From contig CAIOSL010000078.1 of assembly GCA_903861015.1 (NCBI GenBank), positions 1 through 23,187 of the forward strand: 23,187 nucleotides of DNA, given 5' to 3'. This DNA comes from an uncultured bacterium. Its GTDB lineage: Bacteria > Patescibacteriota > Saccharimonadia > Saccharimonadales > Saccharimonadaceae. A program made the position numbers and the translations under genes. Below are positions 16,877 through 23,187 of the stretch, piece after piece. Positions within the stretch are counted from its first letter, which is position 1; each line of letters begins with the position of its first letter. The notes beneath the pieces were generated by a model. That model was given only the letters and a program-made list of their open reading frames with translations. It was not told where the DNA came from and searched no databases.

Positions 16877-18091
16877 ATGAAGCCAGATCAGCCAGATAAC
16901 AGTCGAAGTGGGCAGCCACTGTTACCACAGCGGCCAGTTTTGGCTGCCAAAAAAGAGCGGCCATATCTGCAAACTAACGAGGCGGCCGCTGGCGTAATTC
17001 GCACTCAAATCGACAATATCTATACCAAGCAAGAAACCGCCGAGTCGACCGCAGCCACTACTGCCGACAGCCTGGCCGAGCCATATAGACGCCATCACAC
17101 TGAAAACCCGCAGCCATCGACCGAACAATGGCAAAAATACCATACGGCCTGGCAAGAGTACTACCAAAAATATTACGAAGGTTATTACAAACACCACTTA
17201 AAGCTAGCTCAGGAGCGCAATCTGGTCGCCACCCAAGCCGGCACTTTGCCGACCACCGAAGCCAAGCCGATTTTTGGCCAAAACGATACCGCGTCAACCG
17301 AACCAATCTCCGCCGAAGAAGCTTTGCACGACCTGCACACCCGATTGATCGGCAAGGTTCAGCAATCTGCCACAAAAGTCACCAGCAGTCGCCATTTTAT
17401 ACCGATAATCTCGGGCCTGATCGCCGTTATAATTCTGCTGTTTTTGCAATATAACACTATATTTATCTCTAATGTCCTGGCCTATGTCAGCCCAGGTAAT
17501 ATTGACGCGCAAAATATAATTATCAGCCCCAGCACCAATATCAAAGTCGGCCCCGAGCCCAAATTAATCATTCCCAAGATTAACGTCGATGTGCCAGTAG
17601 CCTACGATATTGGCAACGACTACAATTCCCAGATGACCGCCATGGCCAGTGGCGTCGCACATTTTGCTATTCCGGGCGCCAACAGTCACCCCGGCCAGAT
17701 CGGCAACACCGTCATTGCCGGCCACAGCAGCAACGATTTGTTTGAATCTGGCGATTACAAATTTATCTTTGTTCAGCTTGACAAATTAAATGTTGGCGAC
17801 ACAATCTACGCCAACTACAATTCGGTTCGCTATACTTACAGCGTGACTAAAAAAGAGGTGGTTAAACCAACCGACGTCAGTAAACTGGTTTATCCAACCA
17901 CCAAACCAATCTTAACCCTTTTAACTTGCACACCAATCGGTACTTCGACTAATCGACTGTTGGTTACCGCCGAGCAAATCAGCCCCGACCCCAATGCATC
18001 ACTGGCGGCGCCAACCAGCAACAGCACCGAAACCACTGTAATCCCTGGTAATTCACCAAGCTTTATCGAAAAGCTATTTGGCGCTAACTAG
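16877..18091 (+). CDS. Membrane-anchored sortase with long cytoplasmic N-terminal region
   Basis: 404 residues. Sortases are transpeptidases that cut sorting signals such as LPXTG and attach proteins to the cell wall or to each other. The catalytic set is intact: His283 in VIAGHSS, Cys351 in TLLTCTP, Arg360 in STNRLLV. One membrane helix (about 175-196) is followed by the extracellular catalytic domain, and the C-terminus is a short Ser/Thr/Pro-rich tail. The first 170 residues are cytoplasmic, polar and Pro/Gln/Thr-rich, with a tyrosine-rich amphipathic segment (about 84-112: YHTAWQEYYQKYY then EGYYKHH). The TLLTCTP and NRLL motifs suit class C, D or E; which one is unclear. No LPXTG-type substrate is encoded in the window. 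It ends 3 nt from the convergent PEGA gene. Confidence 0.92.
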   Translation: MKPDQPDNSRSGQPLLPQRPVLAAKKERPYLQTNEAAAGVIRTQIDNIYTKQETAESTAATTADSLAEPYRRHHTENPQPSTEQWQKYHTAWQEYYQKYYEGYYKHHLKLAQERNLVATQAGTLPTTEAKPIFGQNDTASTEPISAEEALHDLHTRLIGKVQQSATKVTSSRHFIPIISGLIAVIILLFLQYNTIFISNVLAYVSPGNIDAQNIIISPSTNIKVGPEPKLIIPKINVDVPVAYDIGNDYNSQMTAMASGVAHFAIPGANSHPGQIGNTVIAGHSSNDLFESGDYKFIFVQLDKLNVGDTIYANYNSVRYTYSVTKKEVVKPTDVSKLVYPTTKPILTLLTCTPIGTSTNRLLVTAEQISPDPNASLAAPTSNSTETTVIPGNSPSFIEKLFGAN

Positions 18092-18094
18092 GCC

Positions 18095-19555
18095 TTAGTT
18101 AAGTATCCGAACGCGTTGCAGTTGATAACCGCTGCCACTTTGGCCAATACTATAAATGTATTTTGCATCATCGGTTAGGGCAGCGGCCTGGCCAGCAGCT
18201 ATGCTGTCAATGACATGCTTGTTAGCGCCGTCGAATTCAAACATCGACAAATTACCGCCGGCATCCGACCAAAGATAATTGTTGTCGAGCCACTTTATCT
18301 GCGCACTGGCGCCCCCATCAATTGTTAGTTCTTTGAAATTATTGTATTCCAGGTCATAAGTCGCCAAATACGCCCCCGATCGCACCAAAACGTATTCGCC
18401 GGTTGGGCTGAATGAAAGGTTTGCGACGTCACCGGCAACACTATAACTGGCAACCGTCTTCATACTCGTGCCACTGTCGGTTGAGTTAGTTGGGTAATTA
18501 CCACTTAAAATATCGATATTCTTGCCCTCGGCAATAGCAACGTAATTATCTTTGAAATAATGCGTGGTAGCGATTTGCAACCTGGAGTCAGACGTTGTGG
18601 CTGTGCGCAATGTGTGTCCGCTGGCGTCGCCATCTCGATAAATACCGGCAATTTGTTTGCCCGAGCCAGCCGGATCGGTTGCGACGTAAGCCAAAATACT
18701 ATCCTTATAAACCGTGAAGTTAATCACACCACTAACCAGTGGTTTAGAGATCGTACCGGCCGCCAAATCAATTCGACGGACATCGCCCGAACCGTCAAGA
18801 GCGTAGAAATTATTGCCGCCAGTGCCGGCAAAGCTGATGTCATTAATCGTAATGTTTAACAACTTGGTAATATTTTTGGTCAAAGTCGCGTCCTGCGTAT
18901 CCAAAACCAGCCACTCGGACTTGGCGCCGTAGGCGTGCTTGATCAGTACATAGCGACCATTATCATCCCATTTTATAATCTCAAAACCGTGGTCAACACC
19001 GGCCACGCCAGCCTGGCTGTAATTGCTGCCAGCTATAACCATATTGGTTGATTTGATCGGGTCAGAATTGATGCCGATTAACGTAAAGATAGGCGAGTTA
19101 GTCTTGGACTGAATCAAAATTGATCGATTGTCGGGCGAGGCGAGCGAGGCCGCCACAGCGTCATAGCTTGCAATTGTTTCGACATTCAACTGATTAGGTA
19201 TTAACAGCCCGTAATTTAACCAGCTTATGACACCCGCCTTGGCATCAACAGTCTTGGTCCAGGGCTCGTAGCCGTCACGGCTCATCGTAACCTGATGCGA
19301 CCCAGCATGCAGTTCGGTCTTGGTCGGCGTTTTTGAACTAATCTCGTGGCCATCCACCGTTACGGTTGCTCCGGTCGGGCTAGTGTTAAATTGCAAAAAG
19401 GCATATTGCTCGATTCGACCATCGTCCAAATTAAACCGATAACCCATCACAAAAAACACCACGAAAGTCACAATCGTAATCACCGCCAAAGTCATCAGAA
19501 TATAAACAAAGGTAAGTCGAATCGGTTCTTTGTATTTTTTAAACCATTTATACAT
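18095..19555 (-). CDS. PEGA-domain and beta-propeller membrane protein
   Basis: 486 residues. A basic start (MYKWFKKYKEP) and one membrane helix (about 15-38) place the rest outside the cell. Residues about 51-105 form a PEGA domain: FNTSPTGATVTVDGHEI, HAGSHQVTMSRDGYEPWTKTV. The remaining 370 residues are repeated blade-like strands (for example SPDNRSILIQS, DDNGRYVLIKHA, SPTGEYVLVRSG, AKYIYSIG), consistent with a WD40/TolB-like propeller. PEGA domains are found on surface proteins and are thought to help envelope contact. No enzymatic motif is visible. No Shine-Dalgarno; a TG-G-TATAAT element is 14 nt upstream of the start. Confidence 0.82.
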   Translation of the reverse strand: MYKWFKKYKEPIRLTFVYILMTLAVITIVTFVVFFVMGYRFNLDDGRIEQYAFLQFNTSPTGATVTVDGHEISSKTPTKTELHAGSHQVTMSRDGYEPWTKTVDAKAGVISWLNYGLLIPNQLNVETIASYDAVAASLASPDNRSILIQSKTNSPIFTLIGINSDPIKSTNMVIAGSNYSQAGVAGVDHGFEIIKWDDNGRYVLIKHAYGAKSEWLVLDTQDATLTKNITKLLNITINDISFAGTGGNNFYALDGSGDVRRIDLAAGTISKPLVSGVINFTVYKDSILAYVATDPAGSGKQIAGIYRDGDASGHTLRTATTSDSRLQIATTHYFKDNYVAIAEGKNIDILSGNYPTNSTDSGTSMKTVASYSVAGDVANLSFSPTGEYVLVRSGAYLATYDLEYNNFKELTIDGGASAQIKWLDNNYLWSDAGGNLSMFEFDGANKHVIDSIAAGQAAALTDDAKYIYSIGQSGSGYQLQRVRILN

Positions 19556-19569
19556 AGTTGTTAAAACTA

Positions 19570-19578
19570 ATTATACCA
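19570..19578 (-). promoter_or_regulatory. Extended -10 promoter of the PEGA/propeller gene
   Basis: On the minus strand TGG-TATAAT ending 14 nt before the ATG at 19553-19555, which predicts a leader of about 7-8 nt with no Shine-Dalgarno. Confidence 0.6.
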
Positions 19579-19605
19579 AGTTATGCCAATTTATTAACTG
19601 GTGTC

Positions 19606-19634
19606 TTGTAAAATCCATAAAATATACATAATAT
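19606..19634 (+). promoter_or_regulatory. Possible promoter of the DUF4367-like gene
   Basis: TTGTAA (19606-19611) and TAATAT (19629-19634) at 17-nt spacing. Would give a leader of about 53 nt carrying the AGGGG Shine-Dalgarno (19682-19686) before the ATG at 19694. AT-rich surroundings make other choices possible. Confidence 0.35.
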
Positions 19635-19693
19635 AGTGATATTACGCATGTTAAATAAAGCATGGGGTAAACTAACCTACTAGGGGTATAAAA

Positions 19694-20644
19694 ATGAAAA
19701 ACGACAAAATCATTGCTATGAATGGCCAAAAAATCGACAGTATGTCCCGACCCCCTATGTTTAAGGCCGGTGCCCTGAGCCGACCCAATAACGCCACGCG
19801 TCAACCCAACAGCGCTGCTGTTATTCACGCTTCGACTCAAAAATCCCAAACCCTCCACCGAGGCGCGATCAAAAAACCAACCGCTATCGCCAATCAGCCA
19901 GCGCGCAAAACCGGCCGCAACATGGATATCGCCCGCAGCAACAGCATCAGTCGTTTTAACTCGGCGCCAGCCGTCCAACCACCCAAAACCGTTTCTGCGC
20001 CTAAACCCGCTGCCAATATCAGTTTGAATCGTCATCCAATCGCCGCCAAGGTTGAAGCAGTTCGGGCAGTCGCCGTTCAGCCACCAGCCGTCAAAACCCC
20101 AAAAGACATCAAAGAGCAAGCCATCGCCGAGGCCCTCAGCCAAATTTCGGCTCACCAATCAATCAGCCAGGACAAGACCAAGCATCGCATCCGCCTGGTT
20201 AAAATAGTTGCAATTATTATCGCCGTTGTTATGTTGGCCGTGTTGGCGTTCTTTGTTTATCTTAATACACCCAGCTTGGCCATCAATGTAGCCAACGCCC
20301 AAGCCGGAATTAACGCCACTTACCCTGAATATCGCCCCGATGGCTACAGCATCAGTGGGCCGGTCACCTCTGGCGAAGGCCAGGTTTCGTTGACGTTTAA
20401 ATCAAATACCAACAACAGCCAATTTGTCATCAAACAATCCAAAAGCACTTGGGACTCGACCGCTGTCAAAAACCAAGTTGTCAAAGATTCCAAAAACAGC
20501 TTTATCACCACCGAAGAGCGCGGCCTGACAATCTACAGCTACGGTGGCAACGCCGCCTGGGTTAATGGTGGAATTCTGTACACCATCACTGGTGACGCAC
20601 CCCTGACCGGCGACCAAATCCGCCGCATCGCCACCAGCCTTTAA
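19694..20644 (+). CDS. Single-pass membrane protein with DUF4367-like outer domain
   Basis: 316 residues. Residues 1-165 are basic, Pro/Ala/Gln/Asn-rich and probably disordered in the cytoplasm, with a short conserved-looking patch QTLHRGAIKKP (52-62). One membrane helix is at about 169-191. The outer part (about 205-316) opens with YPEYRPDGYSI and ends with GNAAWVNGGILYTITGDAPLTGDQIRRIATSL, the pattern of DUF4367 domains (P-x-GY at the start, W-x-NG-x-x-Y-x-h-x-G near the end). DUF4367 is best known from anti-sigma-like and lipoprotein proteins of Gram-positive bacteria; its role here is unknown. Clear Shine-Dalgarno. Alanine racemase follows 28 nt downstream, so the two are probably one operon. 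Confidence 0.8.
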   Translation: MKNDKIIAMNGQKIDSMSRPPMFKAGALSRPNNATRQPNSAAVIHASTQKSQTLHRGAIKKPTAIANQPARKTGRNMDIARSNSISRFNSAPAVQPPKTVSAPKPAANISLNRHPIAAKVEAVRAVAVQPPAVKTPKDIKEQAIAEALSQISAHQSISQDKTKHRIRLVKIVAIIIAVVMLAVLAFFVYLNTPSLAINVANAQAGINATYPEYRPDGYSISGPVTSGEGQVSLTFKSNTNNSQFVIKQSKSTWDSTAVKNQVVKDSKNSFITTEERGLTIYSYGGNAAWVNGGILYTITGDAPLTGDQIRRIATSL

Positions 20645-20672
20645 TAACTTCCTCTAGCGCACAATTATTTTT

Positions 20673-21827
20673 ATGGTCAAGCGATATATCAAAAAGATTG
20701 TTAAGCATTTCTCGCCCAACAAGTTTATACCCTTAAATCGCCTCGAAATAAATCGCCAAACCTTACTCAGCAATTATTTATATTTTCAAAAAAATAATCC
20801 AAATTACAGTATCATACCGGTCCTGAAGTCCAACGCCTACGGCCACGGCATTACCCAGGTTGCCCAAATTCTAAATTCGGTCAAATGCGATCTGTTGGCT
20901 GTCGACGGCTACTTTGAAGCCGCCAAAATCAAAAACATTACCAAACACAAGATATTGGTAATGGGCTACATCAGGCCCGAAAATTACACATTAATCGACA
21001 CTAATCGATGCTCGTTCGTCATCCAAGATGTCGACAGCCTAAAGGCCATTGCCACCCTAGACAGGCCAGTTAACATCCACATCGAGCTCAACACTGGCAT
21101 GAACCGCCTTGGCCTGACGCCAGACGAATTAGACCAATATCTAAAAATCCTAAAGCAGTACCCCAAAGTCAATCTGGAAGGTGTTATGACCCATTTGGCC
21201 GACGCCGACAATGACGATACGTCGTTTACCGAAAAGCAAGTTGACCTGTTTGATTCGTTAACGCAACAAATCGTCAATCAGGGCTTTAGCCCAAAATACA
21301 TTCATGTCGCCCAAACCGCCGGATCGTTGGTCGCTGCCAGCCAATACGCTAACGCTATGCGCCTGGGAATCGGATTGTACGGGCTGAGCCCGCTTGACCA
21401 ATCGAACCCAAATTCATCGGCATTGAACCAATTGCGCCCAGTCATGGAGATGAAAAGCACGATTATCAAAACCATCGACCTAAAGTCAGGTGACAAAGTC
21501 AGCTATAACGGTATCTTTACCGCCAAAAAACCAATGCGCATTGGCGTGTTACCGCTCGGTTATTACGAGGGTGTCCCGCGAGAGCTAAGCAATTGCGGCC
21601 TGACCACCAGTGGCGATTTGGTGCTGCCAATAGTTGGCCGAATCTGCATGAACCATACGATGATCGACCTGACCAAGTCCAAATTAACAGTGGGCGACGA
21701 AGTAACAATCATCAGCAACCAACCTGGTCAAATTAACTCGGTCGCTAATATATGCAAAAACCATAAACTATTTAATTATCAATTAGTGACAAATATTACC
21801 GAAAACATCCGACGAATAGTTGTTTAA
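20673..21827 (+). CDS. alr: Alanine racemase
   Basis: 384 residues. Converts L-alanine to D-alanine for peptidoglycan, using pyridoxal phosphate. The PLP lysine is Lys52 in VLKSNAYGHG, the opposing catalytic tyrosine is Tyr278 in VSYNGIF, and NTGMNRLG (141-148) and RICMNHTMID (323-332) are the other family signatures. Two usual positions differ: CMNH replaces the common CMDQ, and GYYEGVPR replaces GYADG-x-x-R. A basic 20-residue N-terminal extension (MVKRYIKKIVKHF) is unusual and could touch the membrane. The start has no evident Shine-Dalgarno; the ATG at 20673 is the only one before the conserved region. Confidence 0.93.
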   Translation: MVKRYIKKIVKHFSPNKFIPLNRLEINRQTLLSNYLYFQKNNPNYSIIPVLKSNAYGHGITQVAQILNSVKCDLLAVDGYFEAAKIKNITKHKILVMGYIRPENYTLIDTNRCSFVIQDVDSLKAIATLDRPVNIHIELNTGMNRLGLTPDELDQYLKILKQYPKVNLEGVMTHLADADNDDTSFTEKQVDLFDSLTQQIVNQGFSPKYIHVAQTAGSLVAASQYANAMRLGIGLYGLSPLDQSNPNSSALNQLRPVMEMKSTIIKTIDLKSGDKVSYNGIFTAKKPMRIGVLPLGYYEGVPRELSNCGLTTSGDLVLPIVGRICMNHTMIDLTKSKLTVGDEVTIISNQPGQINSVANICKNHKLFNYQLVTNITENIRRIVV

Positions 21828-21854
21828 ATCGTTCTAACCAACAGTGCTGCTATC

Positions 21855-21863
21855 TGTTATAAT
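21855..21863 (+). promoter_or_regulatory. Extended -10 promoter of gltX
   Basis: TGT-TATAAT, consensus extended -10, ending 10 nt before the ATG at 21874. The intervening bases are A/T only and lack a Shine-Dalgarno, so a leader of about 3-4 nt is predicted. Confidence 0.65.
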
Positions 21864-21873
21864 AAAAATAATT

Positions 21874-23187
21874 ATGACAGATACTAACACTTCAACCCAG
21901 ATTCGTACTCGTTTTGCGCCCAGCCCAACCGGTTTTATCCACGTCGGTGGTGTCCGAACGGCACTTTTTGCCTGGTTGGTCGCCCAACAAAACCAGGGTA
22001 CCTTTATTTTGCGCATCGAAGACACCGACAAAGCCCGCGAAGTGCAGGGCAGTGTTGACCATATTATGCGCAGCCTGCGCTGGCTGGGGCTTCAGTGGCA
22101 AGAAGGCGTTGAGGTCGGCGGCCCACATGCACCCTACACTCAATCTGGTCGCCTAGATATTTACAAAAAATGGGCCGAGAGGCTAGTCGCCGACGGTCGC
22201 GCCTACGCCGACCCCTATACCAAGGACCAGCTCGAAGAATTCCGGGCTATCGCCGTTGCCAACAAAAAGCCTTTCTTGTACCGCGACTATCGCCCCGAAA
22301 ACCCACCAACCTGGGATGGCAGCCAGCCACTGCGCTTTAAATCCGATCCAAAGTCATACAAATGGACCGATGCGGTGATGGGCGAATTGTCGACCGGCCC
22401 CGAAGCCATCGACGATTTTATTTTGATCAAATCCGATGGTTATCCGACCTACAACTTTTGCCACATTATCGACGATATGATCATGGAAGTCACCCATGTG
22501 CTCCGCAGCCAAGAATTTATCAGCTCGACGCCAAAATTCCTCAACCTCTACGAGGCCCTGGGCATTCAGCGTCCAATTTTAGCCACTTTGCCATATGTTA
22601 TGGCGATCGATGGCAAAAAGAAGTTGGGCAAACGCGACGGCGCCAAAGATATTTTGGAATACGACCGCGACGGCTATCTGCCCGAAGCCATGATGAACTT
22701 CCTAGCTACCCTGGGCTGGAACGACGGCACCGAGCAAGAGATTTTCTCGCGCGACGAACTGATCGCCAAATTCTCGCTGGATCGTGTCCAAAAAAGCCCA
22801 GCCCGCTTTGACGAAAAGCGCCTGCTTTGGCTGAACGGCCAATGGATGCGCCGCCTCAGCCTGGACGAACTGTATGCTCGCTCGGCGCCATTTTGGCCTG
22901 AATCGGCTGCGTCAGCCGACGACGCAACCAAAAAACGTGTTCTGGCCCTAGTCCAGGATCGCCTCAAAACCCTGTCTGATCTGACCATGTTAACCTCGTA
23001 TTTCTTTGAAGAACCAGCCATTAATTTGGCGATGATCAACGAACACAAGTTTTTGGCAGCGCTGCCAAAAACCGAACTGACCCAATTGTTGCAAACTTCG
23101 CTGGCAGCCCTAGCGTCCAGCAGCTACGACGCCGACTCGCTCCAAAACACTCTCAACCAGTTATTGGAAGTAACTGGCCAAGAACCA
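21874..23187 (+). CDS. gltX: Glutamyl-tRNA synthetase (runs off window edge)
   Basis: 438 codons are present without a stop; the last part of the anticodon-binding region is outside the window. Class I synthetase that charges tRNA-Glu (and, in organisms with GatCAB, usually tRNA-Gln as well). RFAPSPTGFIHVGGVRTALF at residues 13-32 is the HIGH region, RIEDTDKAR follows, and IDDFILIKSDGYPTYNF and VLRSQEFISSTPK are standard. The KMSKS-type loop reads KLGKRDGA at 250-257, with Gly where Ser is usual. Own leaderless-type promoter, separate from alr. Confidence 0.96.
   Translation, partial: MTDTNTSTQIRTRFAPSPTGFIHVGGVRTALFAWLVAQQNQGTFILRIEDTDKAREVQGSVDHIMRSLRWLGLQWQEGVEVGGPHAPYTQSGRLDIYKKWAERLVADGRAYADPYTKDQLEEFRAIAVANKKPFLYRDYRPENPPTWDGSQPLRFKSDPKSYKWTDAVMGELSTGPEAIDDFILIKSDGYPTYNFCHIIDDMIMEVTHVLRSQEFISSTPKFLNLYEALGIQRPILATLPYVMAIDGKKKLGKRDGAKDILEYDRDGYLPEAMMNFLATLGWNDGTEQEIFSRDELIAKFSLDRVQKSPARFDEKRLLWLNGQWMRRLSLDELYARSAPFWPESAASADDATKKRVLALVQDRLKTLSDLTMLTSYFFEEPAINLAMINEHKFLAALPKTELTQLLQTSLAALASSSYDADSLQNTLNQLLEVTGQEP

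Overview
The window reads as ordinary chromosome from a Candidate Phyla Radiation bacterium, most likely a Saccharibacteria (TM7) relative. This rests on gene content and style: a compact F-type ATP synthase operon, type IV pilin-like surface protein, sortase, PEGA/propeller and DUF4367-type membrane proteins with long low-complexity cytoplasmic tails, very short or negative gene spacing and roughly balanced base composition. UGA is used as a stop (atpG, ExoIII, the coiled-coil gene), so the UGA=Gly code of Gracilibacteria/Absconditabacteria does not apply. No database search was possible; the taxonomic call is an inference.

Layout. 1-5240, minus strand: ATP synthase operon in the order atpZ/I-like, atpB, atpE, atpF, atpH, atpA, atpG, atpD (atpD cut by the window edge). 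5241-5503: a short regulatory gap with a 15-bp direct repeat. 5504-10144, minus: one 1546-residue gene for a prepilin-like giant made of a type IV pilin N-terminus, four glycine-rich modules and a fibrinogen-related domain inserted inside the first module. 10179-11810, minus: ABC-F ATPase. 11877-12707, plus: alpha/beta hydrolase, tail-to-tail overlapping a GT4 glycosyltransferase (12697-13866, minus). 13951-14424, plus: smpB. 14457-16622, plus: a tightly coupled trio of a 16-heptad coiled-coil protein, exonuclease III and a degenerate NAD(P)HX-dehydratase-like protein. 16636-16721, minus: tRNA-Leu(CAA) inside a near-perfect inverted repeat. 16877-18091, plus: membrane sortase; 18095-19555, minus: PEGA plus beta-propeller membrane protein. 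19694-21827, plus: DUF4367-like membrane protein and alanine racemase. 21874 to the edge, plus: gltX, incomplete.

Together the genes cover energy coupling (ATP synthase), translation and ribosome rescue (ABC-F, SmpB, GluRS, tRNA-Leu), DNA repair (ExoIII), envelope building (alanine racemase, GT4, sortase) and surface display (giant prepilin, PEGA/propeller protein).

Two things stand out. First, the giant pilin/glycine-rich/fibrinogen-like chimera, which looks like a surface adhesin or structural fibre presented through the type IV pilus export route. Second, a consistent promoter layout: eight transcription-unit starts carry an extended -10 element (TG-N-TANNNT) whose last base lies only 6 to 10 nt before the ATG, with no Shine-Dalgarno, predicting leaderless or nearly leaderless mRNAs, whereas most genes inside the ATP operon have Shine-Dalgarno sites. 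No CRISPR array, insertion sequence, phage gene or clear rho-independent terminator was seen.
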